This document shows positions 12,501-53,810 of a DNA stretch of 64,000 nt, in pieces. The notes under the pieces are model-generated. The model saw only the letters and a program-made list of their open reading frames with translations, did not search any database and was not told the origin of the DNA. How positions within the stretch are numbered: position 1 is the first letter of the stretch; each line of letters starts with the position of its first letter. Origin of the DNA: Alviniconcha marisindica (taxonomy: Eukaryota > Mollusca > Gastropoda > Provannidae); contig JABMCL010001766.1 in the NCBI GenBank assembly GCA_018857735.1, positions 371,001 through 435,000 on the forward strand, written 5' to 3'. The position numbers were made by a program, and so were the translations under genes.

Positions 12501-14413
12501 GGACATTTCAATGCCATGAAAGTCTGAAACTGTTTACAAAATTCACACCCTAAATACTTGTGTTGATAACTTGATATAGGTTTTGCACACTGTCACTCTC
12601 AAATTGGGCATTCACACTTGGAATAGTCTGATTTCAACTAGGTATCTGAAGATTCCCATGCTCACTTTGTGAGGTTATCCCCCCTCCTCTACCAGCAATG
12701 GCACCTAATACTAGTTGATTTTTTCTTCTTCAACCTATATCAAATTTAAAAAATAAAGGATACAAGTTAGTACAATACTATATTATAATGATCAGTGTTT
12801 GACTGTCTAACCAGCCACATGACAGAAACCTTAAAATTTAAGTGTGAAACCAGCCACATGACAGAGAAAAAACATTCATCCTGTTCATTTTACCCATTCA
12901 CACCACTTTTGATTACCAGAACCATGACCATTTTCAACACAGTGGCACTGTAATAATGTAAAGGTCAAAACAAAGCTTGTGTTTCCTCAGAAGTTCTATC
13001 TGACAGCATTGCAGGTTTGAACTTTGTACAATATATGTTGATATAATGGACAAGATCACACACAAAATATGTCCACAAGCAGTATTTTGCTATCTGGCAT
13101 ATCAGGACTTGGTAAAAAATAATGTTTATTTCTCAGAGTACCAAAAACTTAAATCTTTCAAACTCTGCTGGAAAACTACTTCTGCTGAGTTTTATGGCAT
13201 GTGTGCTATGGTGTTCACCTATGCTTGTAACATTTAAGTGAAATCTTTGAAATTCGGCATAACGTTAATTTTATCATCTCTGAGACCCTACAGAGCAGTA
13301 CATGTTGAAAACCATTTCAATTGCCATGACCCATTTAAAGTCACAAGAGTTTGGAAAAACAAAGTGTTACAATTTGCCACTCCAAATGCGAGTACCCCAT
13401 GAGCATTTGTATTTTTTGACCAGTTTGCTGGAGGGGGAGGTAGTTTGTTTTTGTTTTGTTTGTTCTTCTCCACCAGTATCTGTCCGTGTAAGTACCCACA
13501 CACACTGACACCATGATCACATCAACCCAAAGCAAAAAAAATTAAAAATTAAATCAGCTCATGTCAAGCGCCTGTGGCTCTAGCCTTCATTATCATAAGT
13601 TCATTCACAGCTGAGGACCTGATTGATATATATATATAAAGTTATAAACTAAAGAAGGAATGCCATGTATCATCAGCATCTTTAACAAGCACAAGACGTG
13701 CTGGCAGATGAGGGACAGATCCCTGCACCAAAGAAACTGCTTATTATACATCTTAGATTCAGATAAGCCACATTGGAAAGCCTCACACGCAGATATGTTT
13801 TCCCAGTTCATTTTCAGTGATGCTGGACCCAAGATGATCCTTCACATGCTGCCAGGGCTACTGGGCCACAGCCTCCTTGAACATCATAGTATTATTATAT
13901 CATGGCAATCTTTGTCCAGGGAGTGAGAATGAGTTGGCATTACAAGCAGGATCTGATTTCTTGTGAGTGAATGCTATATTTGGCCCAGTGAGCAGCATAT
14001 TTCCATCAAACAAAAACACAGCGGGTCCATTTTCTAGCATCGCTGATGTAGGAGGCAAGAAATGAGGCTCTTGAAATGCACAAAGCAATATTTGCTCACA
14101 AGATCCATTCTTACTGTGACTTGTCTTTGAACATTTCTGTGGTCAGTGATTGGGTTTTGAAGATGATTGAGGTGGGGGAGGGTGGGGGGAGGGGGAGAGC
14201 CAAGTTTTGCCACAGAAGATATGGATGCAGGCCTGAATCCCCGGATCAAAGGTTCATTACTCATAACTTCTTTGTAGCTGGATTCAGTAACACGAATCTT
14301 CCCTCTTTGGGGGTTAACACTGGAGAAGCACTTATTCATGCTGAAGATTCTGCAAGGAGCAATGCTTTTCCATTGCAGCACAGAATCCAGCAGAGTGCTT
14401 GTTCCGACTGCTT
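9561..14413. other. Intergenic, no gene recognised
   Basis: I see no exon with family features between STAMBP and the pipsqueak-type gene. The segment is AT-rich. It has a 29-base poly-C run at 10910-10938, a CT tract near 11599-11615, and T/G-rich stretches near 11880-11960. The largest open frame (12025-12456, 143 codons) is AT-driven, with no recognisable domain. The left part may hold STAMBP 3' UTR. The right part probably holds the 3' UTR of the minus-strand gene; a minus-strand AATAAA lies at 13125-13130. Confidence 0.5.
10910..10938. repeat. Poly-C homopolymer
   Basis: 29 consecutive C bases. Similar C or G runs recur at 37509-37540, 56580-56609 and 62640-62652. Confidence 0.9.
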
Positions 14414-17400
14414 TCACTGGTGATCATCACTTTTCCCATCCCCTTTCTCACAAGATGTGGCACTTGATCCTTGAATCGCCTGCACCAAGTACGGGTAAGC
14501 ACGCTGTCTTTGAGACAGCCCTTGTTCCTTGGAAGATGGGGCTCCTAGCAACCGAATGTCTGTGCAATTCAACTCACAGCCAAGAGCCTGCATGTGTGAA
14601 ATATACTCCATCATGGTATTCTCATCAGCATTTGGCATGGCATGGTTGCTGAGTCTTCCATCGTCCACCAGACTTTTTCCACCACTCAATCGATCACGCA
14701 AAGTTCTTCTCGGTATTCCAAAGTGAGCAGCTGCTTGTCGCTGGGACATCTGCTTCCGCATCACAGCCATGATGGCTTCCTGGATCTTCTCCACTGGGTG
14801 TCTCACACGTCTCTTCTTTGGAGCAGCCTCTGCATTTTCTTCAGTGTATTCAGGAGGTTCAATCTTGACCTCCACACTTCCATGGCATTCCTGATGAAGA
14901 CAAGTAACATGTATTACTATTACTAGCATTAGTATTTAGCAAACCTTAAAAGAGACTAATAATCGTGTGTGTGTGCGTGTGTGAACCATGTATAATTAGC
15001 AAACCTTGCTCAAGGTTTAAATGCCTTTGAGTTTGACGCTAGTTTGAGTTATTACATGAGACTGATGAGTGTGTCAGTACTATTACAGTATCAGCACAGA
15101 GACCAGATATCAAAAGCACAATCCATCTAAGTGCAATAACAATTAGCCAAAATATCACTCAGCTTACATGACAAATAAATATGGATGAACTGCAAATCAG
15201 TGAATGGCAGAGGAACTTGTGCATGGAGAGAGAATAAAGAACATCAAAAGTGAGTTTAATACATTATTAAAATACTCCACAGAGTTAAATCGCTAAACTA
15301 AATCCAAATCTAAACTAAACTGAAGCAGGAAATGACAGACCACACTCATGACATTAAATAGTTATTATATTATAATAATAATATAAACAAAAGTTACAAT
15401 ACACTTTCATTAGTTTCAGTGTTTCACACACAAAAAGCAATCATCAGTCAACCACATATTTAGATATATGACTTGGTGCCAAAAGGTGTGCATGAAAACA
15501 GGACAAAGGGGGTAGAAAAGCTGATGATACATTGAAACTAGTTGTGTTTTTAGAATGAGCACAATGCTAGGAAAGATTTCTTAAAAGCAAAAGATAAAAA
15601 CTTGTGCGCTTTTGGAGATATCTGCTGACAAAGGTCATAAAAGGCTGCATGTTGTACATCATATATTACAACATGCGTAGTTCATTGTGTCTTCAGTTTT
15701 GCACAAGTATGCACAAAATAAAGTCATACTATTAGTGGCACATCTCTCCTACTATGTTTGTGCCAAATTTTGTACACTCATATAATTTAACACATGATTG
15801 TGACATGTTGATTGTTGTAATATCTGATGGGCGACATAAACCCATAACTCAACATTTTTTTATATAAAAAGTAACACACCCTTTCATGCAATATACTATA
15901 CAAGTGCATGCAAAAACACAGTGAGAAGATTTTTTTCTCAGTTTGCATTTAATAACAAGTCATAAAAATTAAATGAAACAAAATTCTGTATTACATCAGT
16001 ATTACAACAAAATAACATTTCCCCAATTTTTAGCATAGAAAACATTCTGTTTGCTTAGATCAGTCTAACAAAAACAAATCAGAATGACCTGATTTTATCA
16101 AGGTAATTTACATTAACAATTAAGTCCAGACCCCCCCAGCTCTTCAAGATGTGGATTCTCTGCGGCCAGCCTCTCTCTGTACCGTCTGCAACTGTCTGTG
16201 TTTGATGTTTTCCTCCTTGCTGTACCACTTGGCCCAGGAGTACACTCAGTTCCGCATACCCTGGTCATGTCAATGAATTTGAAGTGTTATGAATATGAAA
16301 TTATTAACCCAATAACCAGCAACTGTCCCAATACTGATATGCTCAGTACAAACATGTCAAACCTACACACCATGACCTCTAAACAAATCAGTACTCAGTT
16401 CTCAGAACCGCTATTAGTATTACTAACATCTGCTGGGCTTAATTAAACTTTAAAAGTTTAATGTTTTACGTCACATTACAACAACAGTTCTGTGGCAAAC
16501 ATCATGTCTGACATAACTTTCAGGATGAAAATTACTTCCAGAAAAAAAAATGTAACTTCGTCACTCTCGCTCAGTTAACAAAATATTCTTGCAACACCAC
16601 TAACCAGTCTACAAAAAACATGCACTTATAACTGACAAGTTTTTGATGAAATTGAGTACACATCCTGAATCAACAGTTGCACATAAGATTTACAAGATAT
16701 TGCCTTGTCGTAATGAAATTCTTCACATTGTACTCAGCTAAGTATAAAAAAACGGGTTTAAAATCTTCGGCGCGGGAAGATGTCACTTTTCACAGTACTT
16801 TCATTTTGCACACCCAAATCAGCGGAAAACTTGAAAATAATCTCAATAAACTCCTGAAAAAGCGCACAGTCATATTCTACATCAGACCACTGTACCTACG
16901 TCGTACCACTGAAGGAGACTACAACACACCTTTCGATGTTTCCGAACAAAGACACGCCATGAGGCCGGGAGAATGAAGGCACTCAGGAAAAGTCACGTGA
17001 TGTGCCAGATGTTGTCGATAAAAAAGAGACTGCTTTCTTGTTTGTTTTGTACAAAATATTAGATATCTTGTAGGGACGTCAGATGTTACAACAATATCAA
17101 ACGATCAGGGAAATATTCTTCAGATTTCGTGCAAAACGTCGCTGGAAAAAAATGAGCATCACTGTGTAGTGCAAATGCATGGATCGGAACACACGCGACG
17201 TTTCCAGTGATTCCGAAGCAATGCTGTCGTTTTTCGGTTGTTCAAAGTTTTCAGTTTGAGTTTGCAACACATCTGATGGACATATAGGGCAAACATTCAT
17301 GATCAATTGATCGAAAATACAACTATCATGAGTGTTGATGTTATATTATCCGTATAAAACGATGTTTTCCGCGTACAGATCAGTGATTGTTTCTCCATGC

Positions 17401-17767
17401 GCTTGCGATTTGTTTGTAAGCAAAGTGACGAAAATCACTTGGTACATGGATGTCCATTTTTGGCGGTCATTTTTCAGCGCTTTTTCAGTGTGTAATGACT
17501 GTATCTTGAAATCAACCACAGCCTGGTTGCTGAAATTATCTGTACTATATATTCATTCATTCATGCAAGTACACAACATTTCAAATTTTAAAAAAATTCA
17601 ACAATGTTTTATTTTCAACTGAAGTGCATAACCCCTTGCATGCACACCTTTTGGCACTAAGTCATATCAGTATATGTACACACAAAAACCATAAGCATAA
17701 CTATAATGTAAGCATCAAGTACCTGCACTCTCCTGCGAGGTGCTGGTGTTTTCTTAGCTCGAACCAT
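14414..17767 (-). CDS. Pipsqueak-type helix-turn-helix protein, two exons
   Basis: On the minus strand, exon 1 is 17723-17767 (ATG through ...RRRVQ, donor GTACTT) and exon 2 is 14414-14890 (acceptor TTCATCAG, first residues ECHGSVEV). Both borders are phase 0. The product is 173 residues. Residues 40-45 (KKRRVR after a proline) look like a nuclear localisation signal, and VKIE at 23-26 fits a sumoylation consensus. Residues about 48-84 match the HTH_psq DNA-binding fold, with blocks EKIQEAIMAV, SQRQAAAHFGIP and RRTLRDRL. The C-terminal half has no recognised domain and no DDE transposase. It could be a host transcriptional regulator or a domesticated pogo/jerky-like DNA-binding part. Possible further 5' non-coding exons are not resolved. 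The two-exon structure is inferred from phase and motif continuity. Confidence 0.75.
14930..16112. other. AT-rich sequence inside the pipsqueak-type gene intron
   Basis: I see nothing coding. There are scattered ATTATTATA-like patches and no clear element boundaries. Confidence 0.4.
16113..16244 (-). CDS. Candidate alternative terminal exon of the pipsqueak-type gene
   Basis: A minus-strand open segment of 44 codons lies between the two psq-gene exons. It ends in TAA and reads CRRYRERLAAENPHLEEL after a Gly/Ser/Arg-rich start. The RRYRERL block resembles short basic domains common in invertebrate DNA-binding proteins. It is in phase 0, matching exon 1, but the acceptor AG has a poor pyrimidine tract and other frames are open too. 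This is speculative. Confidence 0.25.
   Translation of the reverse strand, partial: CTPGPSGTARRKTSNTDSCRRYRERLAAENPHLEELGGSGLNC
16740..17480. promoter_or_regulatory. CpG-rich segment, candidate promoter
   Basis: CpG dinucleotides are visibly dense here (roughly 25-30 in 740 bp) compared with the AT-rich, CpG-poor flanks. It contains an E2F-like GGCGCGGGAA at 16769-16778 and a palindromic E-box TCACGTGA at 16993-17000. It lies inside the psq-gene intron and about 3 kb upstream of the first visible TMEM94 exon, so it could serve an alternative minus-strand start or the missing TMEM94 first exon. No TATA box stands out. Confidence 0.35.
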
Positions 17768-19689
17768 CTCTTTGGCTGTCCACTATCCAATCACCAACAG
17801 TAGTCAGTAAATTACTGCAACAAAAACATCATTATTAATATCATGTGTGACACAGGGACTAGTTACACTGTGTATCTATTCAGTAAATATACATTATTAG
17901 ATATATATATATTACTTTCATCAACCACAGATATAGTGGTATATATACAGTGGTATAATTATTATCAGTTTTACATAAACTAGATAATAAAGCAGTGTCA
18001 CTGTCCAGAGCAAAAATAAAACATATTTTTATAATTTCACTTTCGTACTAGTAGCAGTCTTACTCTCATTCCTAATCTCAGTAACCCCTGTTAGTGTTAC
18101 AGTATTACTATTAGTAAAGTGTTACACTTTACAGACCCAGTGATGTCTTGTGTGTGATGAACAGATAATGCTGTTTCAGTGCCTGTCTCAGTGTCTGATT
18201 TCCATCACATGTCAGTTTGTGCTTCATTTAGCAATATGTGCTGTTGAGGGTAAGGCTGTTCTTTAGTGCTGGTGAAATTCATTGTCAGTATACTGTTCTA
18301 ACTTCTACGGAAATAAATAAAAACTACAAAACTAAGTGATCAGTTATCCATGGTTTATATTATGTATACCAAAAAAGGGCACTATTCATAGCTTTAAAAA
18401 CCTCCTACTACACATGTTTGACCAAGATTTAAATATAGTATTACTAATACTATTACACAGTGTTACTGTTAGTAAGCTTACCATAATGATGTTAAGAATA
18501 AGATCCAGCTCTGAGTATGCTGAATAATCTCGGTGGGGAAATTACAGCATACAATTACAACTACATACTACATAGATCAAAACATTAACAGAAGATGGGA
18601 CACAAATAGCCTATGGCTATGGCTATGACTGAATATAGTGTTGTTGTTTTTTTTAACTCTGACTATGAGTATGACTAGTCTCTCTGGCTGTAATAATTTT
18701 GTAAAACTAAAAGAAACTTAAAAGTGGAGTCTAACCTCTTGAATTATAGAACTTTACAAGTCATGGTAGGGACAGGCGGTAGCAGGGGGGTGGGGGGTAA
18801 CAAAGCATTAGAAACATTTGCAAACTTAATCAGAAACACATTTCTTGCCAACTGGTTTGTATCAAGCAACGGTAAGTATACTATAAATATTAGTATTACC
18901 TTCAACAGAAGAAGAAAAAGCAACACATGAGAAGATAATCTGACGGTAAAAATCACAATGGTCTTCCTCATATCAAGGAAAGGTTTCCTGTGCTGCTGCA
19001 ACAGATATATGTGGCTGGGACAGTTTTGTTGTGTTCAGAAAAAAGGATTGACAAAAACAGACAACCACTTCTACCGTAAATGCATTACAGTTTCACACAC
19101 AAATACAAAAAAAAGAGGGTGTCCATTATCTTTCTGAGCGGAAATGTGGTGGTAGTTATTTCCCCTGGGGAGTACCCTTGAAGTCTTGGTTAGCCAAAAG
19201 GCTTATCTGCAGGTTCTAATCTGTGTCTTTTGCTGCAGTCATTGACGCGATTGCGGTTTTGTCAATGTAAGACCTAACGGGCACTGATTACCACACTGGC
19301 AAATGTGCTCCATCATGTGTGATCTTCTACCATATTGTTTGATCGACTGAATAATGAAAGAGATGCAGTATGCCTTGGACTACCGTCTCTAAATGTCAAC
19401 ACTGAAAAATCCTCTGAGACTGGGAGTGCGATGGTGTGTAGTCTAAATTTCATTTGTTTTTGTTTTTTGTTTTACCTGTATTATTAGACAGACATTAAAA
19501 TTGTGAGGGAGGTAGTTACAGGACACTTAGCAGTTTAAAAAAGAAGAAGAACAGACGGCTGGCTTTATATCAAGCTATGTTTTGGACTGAAAAGGAGAAG
19601 GGGGTAGATCTTCCGAACTATAGTATCCAGCTTCAACATTTTGAAGACTGACACTTGTGGAGTTTTGATAGTTTTACTTTAGTGTATAC

Positions 19690-19860
19690 TGTGGTATTTT
19701 GGCGTTTCCATAATCCTCCCATCTGTGACATAGACCACAACATCTTTAATGTGCTTATGCGATCTTTTTGCCAATGTATACACACGGGGAACCACAATTT
19801 ATAGACTCATCCGAAGGACTTTTGTTGAGTCTGCACAGAATTTGACTCTGAAGAAATCAT
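19690..19860 (+). repeat. Dispersed repeat A, copy 1
   Basis: About 170 bp that match 25075-25255 with roughly 80% identity by eye. Shared landmarks are TTTCCATAATCC, TGTGATCTTTTTGCC or TGCGATCTTTTTGCC, and AGAATTTGACTC. Two copies within 6 kb in the same orientation indicate an interspersed element of unknown family. Confidence 0.7.
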
Positions 19861-19959
19861 GGGGTGGGCTTCTTGTTGTTGTTGTTGTTTTTGTTTCATG
19901 TTTAAATCAACTGGCTACTTTAAAGTGGTGCACACCTGCAGACACACACTCACACTCAA

Positions 19960-19977
19960 CACACACACACACACACA

Positions 19978-20026
<49 letters not shown>

Positions 20027-20277
20027 GTGGATGGTTTACCATGAAAGATTCCTGGCAGCAACAAACAGATTCTGCTGTATGTATCTTAGATAGACAAGTA
20101 ATAATAATAATAATGGAAATTTGTAAAGTGCCTACCCCGCAGCTTAAAGTGCTGAACAAACATAACACACAAAATGTACACAGATGGAGAATATTATCCA
20201 TTATTTAACTAAAGCTAGCACATATATGACATAATGTAGACATCAACAAAGGTTCAAGAATAACTATGTACAAGATG

Positions 20278-20335
<58 letters not shown>

Positions 20336-20375
20336 CATGAACACACATGCGCGCACACACACACACACACACACT
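19960..20375. repeat. (CA)n microsatellites
   Basis: Two CA tracts, at 19960-20023 and about 20281-20375. They are separated by an (AAT)n-containing SINE-tail-like segment with the motif GTAAAGTGCCTA. Confidence 0.85.
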
Positions 20376-20514
20376 CATGTTGTACAGACTGAGAGGGGTG
20401 AAGGACAGTGTTGCCTAACTGAAATATTCAGAGAAGAGAAATGTCTTTAGTAGTAAGTAATATAGTATGCATTGTGCCCTAATGATTTCCTTGCATTTTT
20501 ATTTGACTCTACAG

Positions 20515-49643
<29,129 letters not shown>

Positions 49644-50565
49644 TCACAGCTCAGGAGCTGTGTGAAAGTCGAGGTGGCTGTCCTGGGCTCCCATCCCTAA
49701 TAAGCCTACGGTTTCTGTGGACGTAAAGCAACACTTCAACAATCATCCATTTTGATTTGTTGCATTTGAAAGGCCAGCAGCACCTGGGCGTTTTTAAGAA
49801 TAAGTGATATGTTCACCTGGACAGATTCAAGGGAAGCTCCTGATTTGGCCAACACATGTTAGCATTGTGAGCTAGCGAAGTGTTCACCTGTTAGAAGAAA
49901 GAAGGATTTATTGGCCGCGTTGCTGCAGGTCGTCACCGACCCAGTGTCTGTGCTTGAAAATGTAGGTGGAAAATAAGTTCATTTTTACGGCTTGCTTAGT
50001 TTTGCTACTCTGACCAGCTTTAAAAGCCTTCCCCTCCTCCCCCTCCTTCCCCCCCCCCCTTCCCCCTACCCTTCTGTCCACCTGTCCACCATCCATCTTA
50101 CAGCTCCCCCCACCCACCCACCCACCCTGCCCCCAACCTCCTCCCATTTTCCTTTTCCTGTTTATCCATAGCATCATACACATTCATTCAGTGTGCAAAA
50201 CCAAAACATTAGTTAAATTTAGTATAAAGTGAAATTATTGGACTGGAAATCTTGCTACATTTGAAGAACGCCTTATTGTTGTGATCACGCCGAAGATGCA
50301 TGTGCCGTGTCATGCTTTTTCTGTTGTCAAACTTTAATGTGCAGTCATTGTGTCTAATTTTAGAAGGTGCACTGTGTGTACAAGGTACTATGTTATGCCA
50401 GGACTGAGTTAAGCGCCCCTGCTTGAGGTTGTGAAATGCATGTTGCTAACCATACCCCTTGGCTTTTCTTTGATATTTTTGTACTTTCAGCCATGGATGT
50501 TGTTATAAGAGCAGTGTAATAGAAATCAAGACTTGTTTTAAACATGGCGTATTTATTACTCATGT
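49644..50565 (+). other. TMEM94 3' UTR region
   Basis: Follows the TGA at 49641-49643. No canonical AATAAA was found in this first kilobase, so the 3' end is unresolved. A C-rich stretch lies at 50031-50150. Confidence 0.5.
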
Positions 50566-51130
50566 GGGACTGTGTGTTTGTTGTCAGTGATGTGAGACTT
50601 CATGATTTTGTTACCAGTGATGTGAGACCTCATGATTTTTTCATCAGTGATGTGAGACTTCATGATTTTATTACCAGTGATGTGAGACCTCATGATTTTT
50701 CATCAGTGATGTGAGACTTCATGATTTTGTCATTAGTGGCATGAGACTTCCATGATTTTGTCATTAATGGCATGAGACTTCCATGATTTTGTCATCAGTG
50801 GTGTGAGATTTCCATGATTCTGTCATCAGTGGTGTGAGACTTCCGTAATTTTGTCATCAGTGGTGCGAGACTTCATGATTTTGTCATCAGTGGTGCAAGA
50901 CTTCATGATTTTGTCATCAGTGGTGTAAGACTTCCATGATTTTGTCATCAGTGGTGTGAGACTTCATGATTTTGTTATCAACAATGTGGTGATGTGAAAC
51001 TTCATGATTTTGTTTTCAGGTTATCGGTAATGTGAGACTTTATGAGTTTGTTATCAGTGATGTCACTGATAAAAACAACAACTCATGAAGTCTCAACTTC
51101 ATTAGTTTTTTTTTATCAGTGACGTCAGAC
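50566..51130 (+). repeat. ~32-bp minisatellite
   Basis: About 16 units of TCATCAGTGGTGTGAGACT followed by TCATGATTTTG, with gradual divergence along the array. Confidence 0.85.
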
Positions 51131-51504
51131 TTCATGGGCTTTTTTTCAAGGAGAGGGAACCTCAACCTCCAGTCACATTTGGTTTGGTTTTCCTCCCAGT
51201 CATATAGTGACCTTGGTACAAGAGGCATGTTCCACAGAGGCCGAGACATGAAGAGTGTCCAAGGGGCGACCATCATCAAGGGATTTACACAGGGGGGTAA
51301 AATGGAGACACACAGATGAGTGTTCGGAAGTTGGGCCTACTGCCACGAGGGCAGTTATAAATAAGGAGCAAATAGATGGGGTCTGGAAGTGAGGTAATCC
51401 CTTGCAAGGGTGATTGCAATCAAGGGTTTTACACAGACTAAAACAGAAGACCACTGATGGGGTCTTGGAAGCGGAGCAGGAGGGTCTTGATTGAGGAGTT
51501 TATA

Positions 51505-51725
51505 CACGGTGTAAAGCAGGAGTCCATGAATGGGGTCTTTCATAAAGGGACTTAGATCAAACTGGCATTCATGAATGGGGTCTTTCATAAAGGGGCTTGG
51601 ATAAAACTGGCATTCATGAATGGGGTCTTTCATAAACAGGCTTAGATAAAACTGGCATTCATGAATGGGGTCTTTCATAAAGGGGCTTAGATAAAACTGG
51701 CATCCACGGATGGGGTCTTAGAAAT
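51505..51725 (+). repeat. ~45-bp minisatellite
   Basis: About four to five copies of GGCATTCATGAATGGGGTC, CTTTCATAAAGGGGCTT and AGATAAAACT. Confidence 0.85.
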
Positions 51726-51799
51726 GGGGTGTTCCAGCAAGGCACTTGCATAGGAGGATAGAACGGGTGTTCGGCATCTGCAGATGAGGGCTTAAAAGT

Positions 51800-53331
51800 G
51801 GACTGGTTTCACAAGGAGGATTGTGGTAGGTGGATTTCACAGGCAGGATGGAATGGGTGTCCATGCATACGGTCTTAGAAGCATGCAGACGGGTTTCACA
51901 AGGAGGCTTGTGGTAAGTGGTTTGCACAGGCAGGATGAAATGGGTGTCCATGCATACGGTCTTGGAAGCAAGCAGACGGGTTTCACAAGGAGGCTTGTGG
52001 TAAGTGGTTTGCACAGGCAGGATGAAATGGGTGTCCATGCATACGGTCTTGGAAGCATGCAGACGGGTTTCACAAGGAGGCTTGTGGTAAGTGGTTTGCA
52101 CAGGCAGGATGAAATGGGTGTCCATGCATACGGTCTTGGAAGCAAGCAGACGGGTTTCACAAGGAGGCTTGTGGTAAGTGGTTTGCACAGGCAGGATGAA
52201 ATGGGTGTCCATGCATACGGTCTTGGAAGCAAGCAGACAGGTTTCACAAGGAGGCTTGTGGTAAGTGGTTTGCACAGGCAGGATGAAATGGGTGTCCATG
52301 CATACGGTCTTAGAAGCATGCAGACGGGTTTCACAAGGAGGCTTGTGGTAAGTGGTTTGCACAGGCAGGATGAAATGGGTGTCCATGCATACGGTCTTAG
52401 AAGCAAGCAGACGGGTTTCACAAGGAGGCTTGTGGTAAGTGGTTTGCACAGGCAGGATGAAATGGGTGTCCATGCATACGGTCTTGGAAGCAAGCAGACA
52501 GGTTTCACAAGGAGGCTTGTGGTAAGTGGTTTGCACAGGCAGGATGAAATGGGTGTCCATGCATACGGTCTTAGAAGCATGCAGACGGGTTTCACAAGGA
52601 GGCTTGTGGTAAGTGGTTTGCACAGGCAGGATGAAATGGGTGTCCATGCATACGGTCTTGGAAGCAAGCAGACGGGTTTCACAAGGAGGCTTGTGGTAAG
52701 TGGTTTGCACAGGCAGGATGAAATGGGTGTCCATGCATACGGTCTTGGAAGCAAGCAGACAGGTTTCACAAGGAGGCTTGTGGTAAGTGGTTTGCACAGG
52801 CAGGATGAAATGGGTGTCCATGCATACGGTCTTAGAAGCATGCAGACGGGTTTCACAAGGAGGCTTGTGGTAAGTGGTTTGCACAGGCAGGATGAAATGG
52901 GTGTCCATGCATACGGTCTTGGAAGCAAGCAGACAGGTTTCACAAGGAGGCTTGTGGTAAGTGGTTTGCACAGGCAGGATGAAATGGGTGTCCATGCATA
53001 CGGTCTTGGAAGCAAGCAGACAGGTTTCACAAGGAGGCTTGTGGTAAGTGGTTTGCACAGGCAGGATGAAATGGGTGTCCATGCATACGGTCTTAGAAGC
53101 ATGCAGATGGGTTTCACAAGGAGGCTTGTGGTAAGTGGTTTGCACAGGCAGGATGAAATGGGTGTCCATGCATACGGTCTTAGAAGCATGCAGACGAGAC
53201 GGGTTTCACAAGGAGGCTTGTGGTAAGTGGTTTGCACAGGCAGGATGAAATGGGTGTCCATGCAGAGGGTCTTGGAAGCAGACTGGTTTTACAAGGAGGA
53301 TTGTAGTAATAGGTTTTTGCACAGGCAGGAT
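51800..53331 (+). repeat. 87-bp minisatellite with 261-bp higher-order repeat
   Basis: About 17 units containing GTTTCACAAGGAGGCTTGTG, GTAAGTGGTTTGCACAGG and GGGTGTCCATGCATACGGTC. Unit length 87 is a multiple of three, so frames of 467-483 codons stay open on both strands. From about 52054 the variant GCATGCAG (A) alternates with GCAAGCAG (B) in an A-B-B period, a three-unit higher-order repeat. The end units are most diverged. Confidence 0.95.
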
Positions 53332-53810
53332 TTTGATCGATGATTGATGATCGCTTATATAGCGCTATTCTCCACTCTCTTGAGCAGACTCACTGTGTTT
53401 GCATGTAGTTCAACATGAGTGACTAGCTTTTTATGGCGCGTTTTTTTTTTTTTTTTTTTTAAATATCCACGGAAGTGGTGTACTTACAGCGCAGGCATGG
53501 CTAGTGCTACATGAAACTGCAGCCGTCTCGGTGCAAGTTCTGTGTACACCATACAACCATGCACTACGTCACTTCATGCAAAAGCCACATACATAAGGTG
53601 TATGAGTGTTTAGCTGTAACCTGCCACCTGCACTTTTGGCAGAATGACCAGGGTCTTTTACGTGATACTGCAGTAACACGAGGGTGGAACGGATACCGAA
53701 ATAAGAGTCAGCACAGAAAGTCGACCCTGGAGAAGAACATTCTCCCGCCGCTCCTACAGGGATTCAAACCTGCGACCTTTCAATCACGAGTCCGGCGCTC
53801 TAACCACTGA
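53332..53810 (-). mobile_element. tRNA-derived SINE inserted into the 87-bp array edge
   Basis: On the minus strand the head ends at CCACTGAGC (reverse of GCTCAGTGG) and the B-box region is GGTTTGAATCC. The body matches the SINE at 38735 (GGTCGACTTTCTGTGCTG, CATTCTGCCAAAAGTGCAG). The 3' end is GCGCTATATAAGCGATCATC. GCAGGAT at 53325-53331 and 53811-53817 flanks it as a target-site duplication, and both flanks are 87-bp repeat sequence. Confidence 0.88.

Larger units (their letters stand above)
17768..20514. other. Interval expected to contain the first TMEM94 exon
   Basis: The first visible TMEM94 exon has no methionine, so a start exon lies here or upstream. I could not identify it. The interval holds AT-rich sequence, a dispersed repeat at 19690-19860 and CA tracts at 19960-20375. 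The short stretch at about 20101-20115 is an (AAT)n tail of the type found at SINE 3' ends. Confidence 0.45.

Noticed and set aside
20467..20514. TMEM94 start at an in-frame ATG before exon 1
   Set aside because: A strong acceptor (TTTGACTCTACAG) immediately precedes the conserved coding part. The upstream residues do not resemble a TMEM94 N-terminus, though this start cannot be excluded.
51718..53261. Open frames of 467-483 codons on both strands
   Set aside because: They arise because the 87-bp repeat unit is a multiple of three without stops. Two minus-strand frames and one plus-strand frame are open at once, and there is no domain or splice context.
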